DNA of 14,222 nucleotides, from assembly GCA_020201015.1 (NCBI GenBank), contig JAIVHN010000010.1, positions 1 to 14,222 on the forward strand. Direction: 5' to 3'. The notes under the pieces were generated by a model, which was not told the DNA's origin, ran no database searches, and saw only the letters and a list, made by a program, of their open reading frames with translations. Position numbers and translations under genes: made by a program. Below, one piece after another: positions 8,381 through 14,222 of the stretch. The stretch comes from Spirochaeta sp. GTDB taxonomy: Bacteria; Spirochaetota; Spirochaetia; DSM-27196; SLAA01. Every line of letters starts with the position of its first letter. Positions within the stretch are counted from its first letter, which is position 1.

Positions 8381-8767
8381 TTAACCCTCCCGGAAAAAGC
8401 CGAAGCGAAACACAATTATGGTGAGCCCGAGGCTGACTTTCATTCCAATGAGGAAGTTCATTGCAATGAGATAGGGAACGTTGAACTGTTCATACATCAG
8501 ATGCAGTCCTGGGAAAATGAATACGAGTGGCAACAACAACAAAAGCACCAAGAAAGCCTTTTCTACATGATGCAACGTATCCATGTCGAAGTCGTCTGCT
8601 GGTAACACCAGGTATCTGGCAATAAACAACGAGGCAATGACCGACCCGCCCTGGAATCCACCTCCTGGCGAGTTATGACCGTTGGCAATGATATAAAAGC
8701 CGAAAAGCACAACAAATGGATACAAGAGTCCGGTCATTGTCGCAATAATGGATGACTTCTCAGTCAT
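8381..8767 (-). CDS. mrpB: Mrp antiporter subunit B (MnhB domain)
   Basis: This 128-residue membrane protein carries the MnhB hallmark NGHNSPGGGFQGG at residues 29-41, just after the first helix. Three further hydrophobic segments follow (about 42-55, 71-92 and 98-122). It corresponds to MrpB of cation/proton antiporters and MbhF of archaeal hydrogenase. Its ATG overlaps the stop of the upstream MbhE-like gene as ATGA (8764-8767), which implies coupled translation and equal stoichiometry. Confidence 0.92.
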   Translation of the reverse strand: MTEKSSIIATMTGLLYPFVVLFGFYIIANGHNSPGGGFQGGSVIASLFIARYLVLPADDFDMDTLHHVEKAFLVLLLLLPLVFIFPGLHLMYEQFNVPYLIAMNFLIGMKVSLGLTIIVFRFGFFREG

Positions 8768-9078
8768 TCTTGCCCCCCTTTGTGGGCTTGCCCACCGGCT
8801 TTCTTGCCGTGTCTGCCATTGTGGCTGTGCCCCGTGTACAGAAAGTGAAGCATCCCCATAACTGCAATGAGAAGAATCATGGCTTCAAATACTGTGTCGT
8901 ACATGCGGTAGTTCAAGAGGATGCCAGAGACAATGTTCTGAGCACCGGTTTCCTCAACGCCGTGCTCAATGAAGTAGTTAAAGAGGGTCGGTTCCAACTC
9001 AACATTGTGTTCTACGGTGAGGAACACCACACCGGCAAACATAACGAAGCAGAAAAGCGCGACAGCAATGTTCTTCAT
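8764..9078 (-). CDS. MbhE-like subunit (separate MrpA C-terminal segment)
   Basis: This 104-residue protein has an N-terminal helix (about 4-21), an external segment and a second helix (about 62-81). The sequence NYRMYDTVFEAMILLIAVMG matches the conserved R-x-x-D-T-x-x-E block found in the last part of full-length MrpA and in the stand-alone MbhE. In classic Mrp operons this piece is fused to the large antiporter domain; here it is a free gene. After the last helix comes a tail of about 25 residues rich in His, Gly and Lys (GHSHNGRHGKK, then QAHKGGQ), which could bind metal or lipid head groups. It overlaps both neighbours by ATGA. Confidence 0.82.
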   Translation of the reverse strand: MKNIAVALFCFVMFAGVVFLTVEHNVELEPTLFNYFIEHGVEETGAQNIVSGILLNYRMYDTVFEAMILLIAVMGMLHFLYTGHSHNGRHGKKAGGQAHKGGQE

Positions 9079-9635
9079 ATTCCGGCTCCTGCACGAAATC
9101 TTACAACCTCAAGTTCAGTATCCCGATCTCGGATTGAGAACAGTAACTCAAGTTCATCTACGAGATAGTTCTCATCGTGACCATAAAGGCGTATCCCGCC
9201 GTCGTGCTCCTCAATAACGATATCGTAGTTGGTATTCAACAGAGCCTCGTCGATACTCTCCTGTGAAAAAACCGTCTGTGGCTCACGTTCACGTTCAACG
9301 CAGAAGTCGGCAATATCGTGAATTACCGCGTTGCGCTCTATCTCCAGAATATGCTTGTCACTAATATTCGGCATGTTTGAACCAACCACACCAATTGTGT
9401 ACACGCGGTAGCGCTTGAGAGCGCTTAAGTAAAGTAGTGCGACTAGACCGCTTCCGATAACTGCTTCTGCAATTGCGACATCCGGTGCGCGATAGAAGAC
9501 ATACAAGAGTGAAGCCGAAAGAGAGAAAATTCCCATATACACAATGGCCATACGAAGAATCTGAGTTCGGATTGTCAGGAGTGCCATGAGCGCCATGACA
9601 AGCAGCAATGCCGCCTCAGCAATAATGGTGTTCAT
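9075..9635 (-). CDS. MbhD-like subunit (DUF4040 / MrpA C-terminal helices) with extra soluble domain
   Basis: The protein has 186 residues. The first 80 or so hold three helices. YRAPDVAIAEAVIGSGLVALLYLSAL is characteristic of the DUF4040/MbhD family, which corresponds to the NuoJ-like segment near the end of MrpA. From about residue 85 a hydrophilic region of roughly 100 residues follows, rich in Glu and Asp. It seems to fold on its own, with a helix around 93-110 (DKHILEIERNAVIHDIADFC) and then strand-like stretches such as YDIVIEEHDGGIRLYG and TELEVVRF. MbhD itself is about half this length. I do not recognise the added domain, and its side of the membrane is inferred, not shown. It overlaps both neighbours by ATGA. 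Confidence 0.8.
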   Translation of the reverse strand: MNTIIAEAALLLVMALMALLTIRTQILRMAIVYMGIFSLSASLLYVFYRAPDVAIAEAVIGSGLVALLYLSALKRYRVYTIGVVGSNMPNISDKHILEIERNAVIHDIADFCVEREREPQTVFSQESIDEALLNTNYDIVIEEHDGGIRLYGHDENYLVDELELLFSIRDRDTELEVVRFRAGAGI

Positions 9636-10012
9636 GTTAAATCTCCAAAGTCCTCAACTGTTCGTGCAATATGCCCCTCCGAATCTATGTTGTTATCCTG
9701 CCGCTTCGTAAAGAGCCGTGTATGGTTGATAATTTGGTAGCCGCTACGGTAGGCCGAGCGGGCAACAGCATGGGTGCCGACCGGAGCGGTGATCATTTCA
9801 AACAACAGAATAAAAGCAAGCTTGGCGGAAAAGAAAGTCCACCCCGAAATGATCATGGCCCCAAAAATTATGGTAATGAGACCCATAGAGTCGACCTTTG
9901 AGGTTATGAGAATTCGGGTATAGAAGTCACCCAGACGCAAAAGGCTGTAGGTGCCAATTGCAATAAACACTAAGCCTATTCCTATAAGTATCTGACCAAT
10001 TACTATGTTCAT
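9632..10012 (-). CDS. mrpG: Mrp antiporter subunit G
   Basis: This 126-residue protein has three helices at about 4-23, 43-60 and 62-78. Family signatures are RLGDFYTRILITSKVDSMGLITIIFG in the first half and the PVGTHAVARSAYRSG block after the third helix. It equals MrpG/MnhG and MbhC. The C-terminal 35 residues are hydrophilic. The start ATG 10012 lies 20 bases after the mrpF stop, with GGAG nine bases upstream. Its stop overlaps the MbhD-like gene by ATGA. Confidence 0.9.
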   Translation of the reverse strand: MNIVIGQILIGIGLVFIAIGTYSLLRLGDFYTRILITSKVDSMGLITIIFGAMIISGWTFFSAKLAFILLFEMITAPVGTHAVARSAYRSGYQIINHTRLFTKRQDNNIDSEGHIARTVEDFGDLT

Positions 10013-10032
10013 ATCCGAGTTCTCCGCTTTAT

Positions 10033-10293
10033 CTACAGGTTGCCGCGACGTTCGATGAATCGTGCCGTGAGCACGCCGCCAAGGTAGCCAAGAAGGGCAT
10101 AAATAATTGCCATGTCAAGCAAGTATCCGGTGTCCAGCATAAGCGCAAAGACAATGACCGCCATGACAATTTTTGAAGAGACTACGTTGAGCCCGAGTAA
10201 ACGGTCCCAGATGGTAGGTCCAGCGATGACACGTGCCAGCGATCCCACGGCAGCTGCCACGAGTGCAATAATGACAACGTTGTAGAAATTCAT
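10033..10293 (-). CDS. mrpF: Mrp antiporter subunit F
   Basis: This is an 86-residue protein with three helices. The diagnostic GPTIWDRLLGLNVVSSKIV falls between helices 1 and 2, as in MrpF/MnhF and MbhB. DTGYLLDMAIIYALLGYLG forms the third helix. The length is normal. Its ATG (10293) overlaps the mrpE stop as ATGA. In the family it is one of the small structural subunits beside MrpE and MrpG. Confidence 0.92.
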   Translation of the reverse strand: MNFYNVVIIALVAAAVGSLARVIAGPTIWDRLLGLNVVSSKIVMAVIVFALMLDTGYLLDMAIIYALLGYLGGVLTARFIERRGNL

Positions 10294-10802
10294 GTGCGCT
10301 CCTTAGGTGGGAGGAGTATGCGCTCGAAACTTCCTTTTATCGACTCCCCGGCTTCGTTCGGATCCGCAGTAGAGCAGTCGAGCCAGATAATGGTCATGTC
10401 TTCACCGTCCTGATCAAGTGTGACCGTGCCAGGAGTCAGGGTTATTGCATTTGAAAGCAGCGAACGTTGGAACTCGGTCGGGAGTTTTGTTTTAATCTCA
10501 ACAACACCAACATTCACATGTCCGGTGAATACTCGGTAAATTGCATCAAACCCGGAGAGGTAGATCTGCAAGAAAATGAACGGGATGTACTTGAAAATTG
10601 CAATTAGGTTAACGTGATAGTTCTCCCGATAGTCGTCTTTGAGAACGAATTTATTGGTGAGCATGAGCGCAACAAAACCAAGTACCACACCAAGCCCAAG
10701 GTTTGCGAGGTCCGCGCTCTCGTTGTAGACGACCCAGACAATCGCCAACAGCGCTACCGTGAAAAGAACGCCCATCACATGCGTTATACCTTTTTGGTCC
10801 AA
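10290..10802 (-). CDS. mrpE: Mrp antiporter subunit E, first gene of the operon
   Basis: This is a 170-residue protein with two N-terminal helices (about 7-24 and 31-50), an amphipathic segment and a soluble C-terminal domain. LLSNAITLTPGTVTLD is the conserved block of MrpE/MnhE and MbhA. I take TTG 10802 as the start because AGAGGAG stands about six bases upstream, which is a strong Shine-Dalgarno; the next Met is nine codons in. The gene heads an eight-gene operon running down to 6411. It is divergent from the PTS EIIA gene. A possible minus-strand promoter (TTGTCA at 10841-10836, TAGAGA at 10818-10813, spacer 17) would overlap this Shine-Dalgarno and share its -35 with the EIIA promoter. 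Confidence 0.9.
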   Translation of the reverse strand: MDQKGITHVMGVLFTVALLAIVWVVYNESADLANLGLGVVLGFVALMLTNKFVLKDDYRENYHVNLIAIFKYIPFIFLQIYLSGFDAIYRVFTGHVNVGVVEIKTKLPTEFQRSLLSNAITLTPGTVTLDQDGEDMTIIWLDCSTADPNEAGESIKGSFERILLPPKERT

Positions 10803-10834
10803 GGCCTACTCCTCTCTAATGAAGTCATCTCTGC

Positions 10835-10863
10835 TTGACAATAATTACCCGGCGTCGCAAAAT
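10835..10863 (+). promoter_or_regulatory. Candidate promoter of the PTS EIIA gene
   Basis: A perfect TTGACA (10835-10840) is followed after 17 bases by CAAAAT (10858-10863). The predicted +1 is 10870, exactly the in-frame GTG proposed as the start of the EIIA gene. On the other strand TTGTCA (10841-10836) overlaps the same bases, so the two divergent units may share a -35 region. Confidence 0.5.
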
Positions 10864-10869
10864 GACGCT

Positions 10870-11349
10870 GTGTTACGAGAATACCTTACCCCCGACCTTG
10901 TGGCAACCAAGTTGCCCGGTAAAACAAAAAGTCAAGTAATTGAAGCTTTGCTTGAAATTGCTTGTCGTAGCGGAAAGGTCTCGGATTGCGAGTTAGCAAA
11001 AACAGACCTCCTCAACCATGAGCGCGAGATATCTACCGGAATGGAAAACGGCCTTGCTATTCCGCATGCAAAATCCGCTGGTGTTGAAGACTTTGTAATG
11101 GCGATCGGAGTCAGCAAGAAAAGAATCGACTTTGAAAGCCTGGACAAGAAACCGGCTCAGGTATTTGTTTTAACCCTGTCACCTATCGGCTCTATTGATC
11201 CCCACTTACGTTTCCTCACCGAAATCTGCACCATTCTTAAAGATAAGGCAGTCATGAGCCGGGTTGTAGCGGCTAAGACAAACGACGAACTCTACAACGT
11301 CTTTGCAGAGGCTGTCGGTATGGAAAAGGTTAATTCCACACAGGAGTAG
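10870..11349 (+). CDS. PTS system EIIA domain protein (fructose/mannitol/Ntr type)
   Basis: This is a stand-alone EIIA of 159 residues. The phosphate-accepting histidine is H66 in GMENGLAIPHAKS, close to H73 of E. coli PtsN. YLTPDLVATKLPGKTKSQVIEALLEIA near the start and PHLRFLTEICTIL toward the end are usual for the family. No EIIB or EIIC gene is adjacent, so it may be a regulator and not a sugar carrier component. The start is open. GTG 10870 gives a family-like length and sits at the predicted +1 of a good promoter. ATG 10819 would add 17 residues, lacks a Shine-Dalgarno and would put the promoter inside the gene. It is divergent from the Mrp operon and convergent with the IclR gene, 17 bases apart. 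Confidence 0.88.
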   Translation: MLREYLTPDLVATKLPGKTKSQVIEALLEIACRSGKVSDCELAKTDLLNHEREISTGMENGLAIPHAKSAGVEDFVMAIGVSKKRIDFESLDKKPAQVFVLTLSPIGSIDPHLRFLTEICTILKDKAVMSRVVAAKTNDELYNVFAEAVGMEKVNSTQE

Positions 11350-11366
11350 TCCTTCTTCCCAAAGCT

Positions 11367-12173
11367 CTACGTATTGTGCGAACGCCAGCCAAGTTTGTAC
11401 GAAATATTGTGGGCGCTACGCACGACTAAATCGGTGTATGTGTCCCTGTTTTCGTCGGTAAGGCGAACGCTGGGCATGGAAACGCTCAATGCCGCGACAA
11501 CATCCCCGACTGCATTCCTAACGGGTGCACTTACACAACGCACTCCCAATTCGTGCTCCTCGTTATCAAAGGCGTACCCACGTTTCCCGACCTTTCCCAG
11601 CTCCTCGGATAATGAGTCCGGCTCCGTGCGGGTATGCTCGGTATAGCGCTCATAGCAAACTTTCTTCATCAGTCGCTCACGTTTTTTGTCCGAGAGTGAC
11701 CCAAGGAGCACTTTGCCCAGAGCTGTGCAATGTAGCGGGGCCGTGCGCCCCACCCGGGTGTTCATAGATACCCGAAGTGCACGTGTAGACTCAATTTTAT
11801 GAAGATACACCAGCTCGTCGTTCTCCAGCGCGGCCAGATGCACCGTCTCGAGGGTTTGCTCTGCCAAAGTTTTCATAATTGGGTGTGCTTCTTTCCAGAG
11901 CTCGGTACGCTCAAGAACCGCCGAACCTACCTCGAAGAGTTTGAGGGTAAGGCTGTACCGTTCGTTTTCCGGATTCTGACGGACATAGCCAAGCTCTTTA
12001 AGTGAGTTAACAAAGCGATGTACGGTGCTCTTGTGCATTCCAAGGCGGCCAGCAATTTCACCAAGACTACTTTCTCCGTCGCGTGATAGTTGTTCAAGGA
12101 GTTGCATGGTTTTAATGACGGACCTCGTTGGGACCGCTTCGTGTTGCGAATCTTCTGCTTCATGGACGCTCAT
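11367..12173 (-). CDS. IclR-family transcriptional regulator
   Basis: This 268-residue DNA-binding protein has a winged helix-turn-helix at about 18-78 (SSLGEIAGRLGMHKSTVHRFVNSLKELGYV). It is followed by the IclR effector domain, where ETVHLAALENDELVYLHKIES, PLHCTALGKVLLG and DNEEHELGVRCVSAPVRN are recognisable. The closing block with C in GVRCVSAPV is usual for effector pockets of the family, which often bind small carboxylates or sugar-acid intermediates. Which ligand it senses cannot be told. The start ATG 12173 follows a promoter-like site by nine bases, and no convincing Shine-Dalgarno is present. A palindrome within that promoter could be its own operator. It is convergent with the EIIA gene. 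Confidence 0.93.
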   Translation of the reverse strand: MSVHEAEDSQHEAVPTRSVIKTMQLLEQLSRDGESSLGEIAGRLGMHKSTVHRFVNSLKELGYVRQNPENERYSLTLKLFEVGSAVLERTELWKEAHPIMKTLAEQTLETVHLAALENDELVYLHKIESTRALRVSMNTRVGRTAPLHCTALGKVLLGSLSDKKRERLMKKVCYERYTEHTRTEPDSLSEELGKVGKRGYAFDNEEHELGVRCVSAPVRNAVGDVVAALSVSMPSVRLTDENRDTYTDLVVRSAHNISYKLGWRSHNT

Positions 12174-12182
12174 GATCTTACT

Positions 12183-12211
12183 ACTATACTCACAAAAAGT
12201 TTTGTACGCAA
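12183..12211 (-). promoter_or_regulatory. Candidate promoter of the IclR-family gene
   Basis: Read on the minus strand, TTGCGT (12211-12206), a 17-base spacer and TATAGT (12188-12183) resemble a sigma-70 promoter in the AT-rich 55-base gap before the gene. The predicted +1 is about 12176, three bases before the ATG, so the mRNA would be nearly leaderless. Confidence 0.5.
12192..12205. promoter_or_regulatory. Palindrome inside the iclR-like promoter, possible operator
   Basis: ACAAAA (12192-12197) and TTTTGT (12200-12205) form a perfect six-base inverted repeat with a two-base centre, lying between the -35 and -10 hexamers. IclR-family proteins often repress their own genes from short palindromes, so an autoregulatory operator is plausible. 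The site is AT-rich, so chance is also possible. Confidence 0.35.
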
Positions 12212-12228
12212 TTGAATTTTATCATAAA

Positions 12229-13545
12229 TTAGAACGCCGTTTTACTCTGTGATATGCACCGTCGGGAAATTGAGAGGCCCAGCCCGGAACCGCCGGTGCC
12301 AGCCTTGTTGTTCGGCCGACGTTCGGATCGGTACAGCCGTTCAAACACGTGTGGAAGATCCGCGACGTCAATCACCCCTGTATTGCGCACCTCAATGCGT
12401 GTTGTCATGGGGGGCTCAGCTTCCTCAATGCTTATGCGTATCTGCCCACCGTCATGTGCGTGTACCACCGCGTTTTGAACAACATTGTCTACTGCACGCA
12501 AGAGGAGTTGCTCATCGCCCCAAAATGAGTCAATCGTGGCTTCAGTCACGTATGACACATCTTCTCGCTGATGCGCGGCTTTGCTGCGGCGTACAAGCAA
12601 CCCAATAAACGATTCGCAGTTGATGTTGCTCCAGTTGAGTCGCATCTCAGGCGACTCAATATGGCTCAGTTCTCTCAGGTCACGAACAAGGTGTTCAATC
12701 TGTAGTAGTTCCTGAAACATAGCAGCCAAGCGAGTCTGGGTCGGTTCAATAATCCCTTCTATCATTCCTTCCAGCTGCGTTCGGAAAGCCGTAAGCGGAG
12801 TGCGAAGATCATGTGAAATATCTTGTGCCCATTGTCGTCGCAATTTCTCTTCGTACTCGAGCTGAGCCTGTAAGCTCTCCGCAGTTTCGGCCACGAGCGA
12901 TAGCTCTAAAGCGGCACCACTGCGCCGAAACTCTATGTCTCGCTTACCCTCACCTATTGCAGTTAACCCCTCCGCAAGTTCTTTTACACTGTTAGATATC
13001 CCGCGAGAAATGCGATACGCCGGGATAAAAGCGACCACGGCAGCAAGGATGACTGCGCTTAGAAAAGTAAGGGTTACCGAGCGCAGAAACCGGAGGTTGG
13101 CAACATCGCTCATGAATCCCAGGGTATCTGCGGCCAGAAATCCAATGACTACGTCGCCGTCAAACAGCGCAGCTGGCATGGCTCCACGCTCTTCAAGCGG
13201 TGAGATGAGTTCTTCCACCACAGCCGGGTCCTCAATAGCGCGTCGTTCTCCGCCGCGGTAGAGAAAGACCGGTCTGCGTTCGGCATCAAAGACGTACACG
13301 TATTGATTCGGATTGAGAAACTGTGAGAGTTCACGTTCCACTGAGTCTGGACGCAGGCCTCCCTCTCGACGTGCAAGTTCGTTGAGACTCGGAACAATGA
13401 TATTCTGCAGGCTTTGGCGCCGATACAGGTTCCAGTCGCCAATGGACCGTCGCATTCCAAACAAGAAAACTGCAAGAATAACCAGCACCAGCAGCACGAG
13501 CGACACAAAAAAGGCGGCAAATGAACGCGCGAAGAGCGTCTTCAT
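12229..13545 (-). CDS. Two-component sensor histidine kinase with short C-terminus
   Basis: This is a 438-residue membrane kinase. Helix 1 (about 9-31), an extracytoplasmic sensor region (32-155) and helix 2 (156-177) are followed by a HAMP linker. The dimerisation helix has the phospho-acceptor H245 in AQDISHDLRTPLTAF. The ATPase domain shows the N box (DNVVQNAVVHA, N354 and N358), a G1-like NTG at 388-390, an F-box-like PHVFERLYR and the G2 box GGSGLGLSI (418-426). The protein then ends after only 12 more residues. The usual final part (HGG, the S-x-x-G-x-G-T-x-F block) is absent, and neither other forward frame restores it. It overlaps the response regulator gene by ATGA, so the two form a coupled pair. 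The signal sensed is unknown. Kinase activity may be reduced or lost. Confidence 0.9.
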   Translation of the reverse strand: MKTLFARSFAAFFVSLVLLVLVILAVFLFGMRRSIGDWNLYRRQSLQNIIVPSLNELARREGGLRPDSVERELSQFLNPNQYVYVFDAERRPVFLYRGGERRAIEDPAVVEELISPLEERGAMPAALFDGDVVIGFLAADTLGFMSDVANLRFLRSVTLTFLSAVILAAVVAFIPAYRISRGISNSVKELAEGLTAIGEGKRDIEFRRSGAALELSLVAETAESLQAQLEYEEKLRRQWAQDISHDLRTPLTAFRTQLEGMIEGIIEPTQTRLAAMFQELLQIEHLVRDLRELSHIESPEMRLNWSNINCESFIGLLVRRSKAAHQREDVSYVTEATIDSFWGDEQLLLRAVDNVVQNAVVHAHDGGQIRISIEEAEPPMTTRIEVRNTGVIDVADLPHVFERLYRSERRPNNKAGTGGSGLGLSISRRCISQSKTAF

Positions 13546-14222
13546 GTAGGCGTGCCTCGAAAGCGGTATCCGACCCCCCGCACTGTCTCAATCCAGTCTC
13601 CATTTTCCAGCTTGGTACGCAGATTGGCAATATGTGTATCAACGGTTCTGTGTGAACCGTCGTGGATGTAGTCGAGGCAGTCGCCAAGGATCCGTTCTCG
13701 ACTCACTACTCGTCCCGGCTCCTCGGTAAGTCGCTGGAGTATGCGCCGTTCAGAGATAGTGAGATGAAGTTCTGAGCCGTTAAGGTGGTCTTTATGGGTC
13801 GTGTCGTCCATTTGAAGAGTGCAATCGTCGCACACGAAAGAGGTGCTTCGAGCACGTTTGGATTGGCTGCTCGCCGTGCGGCGTAAGAGCGCGCGTGTGC
13901 GGAGTACAAGCTCCTTTGGCGAAAAGGGCTTAACGACGTAGTCGTCTCCACCAACCTCAAACCCGGTGATACGGTCCGATTCCGTGTCTTTAGCAGTAAG
14001 GAAGAGAATTGGTATATCGCTGAACTCTCGAATATCCTTTGCCAGTCGTAGGCCGTTGCCGTCCGGCAACATGATATCTAAGATCAAGAGGTCCGGCGCG
14101 GCAGTGCGCACAGCCTCAACCACCCCGGCAGTGCTTTCAAACTCGGTTACCCGGTCTCCCTCGATGGCGAGGTAGTCGCGAACTCCTTCCCGTATGAGCG
14201 TGTTGTCCTCAACTACAAAAAT
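13542..14222 (-). CDS. OmpR/PhoB-family response regulator (N-terminus cut by window edge)
   Basis: The frame runs off the right end; 226 residues are visible and only about three seem to be missing. The receiver domain begins IFVVEDNTLIREGV, with the acidic pair E5-D6 (window numbering). The phospho-acceptor is D49 in LLILDIMLPDG (codon 14078-14076), the switch Thr lies in ILFLTAKD and the Lys in YVVKPFSPKEL. The C-terminal winged helix contains LTISERRILQRLTEEPGRVVSRERIL and ends with RTVDTHIANLRTKLE and IETVRGVGYRF, typical of OmpR/PhoB DNA-binding domains. A linker of about 25 residues with a C-x-x-C (FVCDDC) joins them. GTG 14123 is internal, not the start. It is the partner of the kinase it overlaps; its target genes are unknown. 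Confidence 0.95.
   Translation of the reverse strand: MFVVEDNTLIREGVRDYLAIEGDRVTEFESTAGVVEAVRTAAPDLLILDIMLPDGNGLRLAKDIREFSDIPILFLTAKDTESDRITGFEVGGDDYVVKPFSPKELVLRTRALLRRTASSQSKRARSTSFVCDDCTLQMDDTTHKDHLNGSELHLTISERRILQRLTEEPGRVVSRERILGDCLDYIHDGSHRTVDTHIANLRTKLENGDWIETVRGVGYRFRGTPT

Noticed and set aside
6411..10802. Lower G+C of the Mrp block as proof of horizontal transfer
   Set aside because: Some stretches are visibly AT-richer than the left end, but membrane proteins bias codon use and I could not compute composition properly. No mobile element or attachment site flanks the block.
11340..11366. Small hairpin AGGA/TCCT in the gap between the convergent EIIA and IclR genes
   Set aside because: The stem has only four pairs and no following T-run, which is too weak to call a terminator.
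14121..14123. GTG as start of the response regulator
   Set aside because: Upstream in-frame codons encode a normal receiver start (VVEDN and following) up to the window edge, so this GTG is internal.

Overview
The window is bacterial, densely packed and has no gene-free stretch over 300 bases. It holds 14 protein-coding genes in four blocks; two of them run off the window ends. No RNA gene, CRISPR array, insertion sequence or phage gene was seen. The taxon cannot be fixed from the sequence. G+C is high at the left end and lower in the membrane-protein block. A cation-antiporter-like Mrp operon would fit a sodium-handling (marine, saline or alkaline) lifestyle, but that is inference.

Block 1 (+ strand, 2-2483) is a probable operon. 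It contains the C-terminal part of a FAD/NAD(P)-dependent pyridine nucleotide-disulphide oxidoreductase, carrying an Ala/Gly/Asn-rich in-frame repeat just before its dimerisation domain. Next comes a spermidine-synthase-like SAM-fold protein, coupled by an ATGA overlap, and then an AlaX-type alanyl-tRNA editing hydrolase with a DHHA1 domain.

Block 2 (+ strand, 2565-6362) is a full-length cobalamin-dependent methionine synthase, metH. It shows all four modules, the zinc and B12 ligands, and an extra segment of about 31 residues near the N-terminus. It meets the next block tail to tail across a short hairpin.

Block 3 (- strand, 10802 down to 6411) is an eight-gene membrane operon, almost all of it joined by start/stop overlaps: MrpE, MrpF, MrpG, an MbhD-like protein (MrpA C-terminal piece with an added soluble domain), an MbhE-like protein, MrpB, MrpC and MrpD. 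The order matches the Mrp half of archaeal membrane-bound hydrogenase (MbhA to MbhH), but no hydrogenase gene is present and neither is the large N-terminal antiporter part of MrpA. A solo PTS EIIA gene is read divergently from its start.

Block 4 (- strand) contains an IclR-family regulator (convergent with the EIIA gene) and, upstream of it, an OmpR/PhoB-type response regulator and sensor kinase pair. The response regulator loses its first few residues at the window edge. The kinase stops right after its G2 box, so its ATPase domain looks incomplete.

Three genes that start transcription units (metH, the EIIA gene, iclR-like) have promoter-like hexamers whose predicted +1 lies on, or within three bases of, the start codon. 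This suggests leaderless mRNAs. Genes inside operons, and mrpE, have ordinary Shine-Dalgarno sequences.
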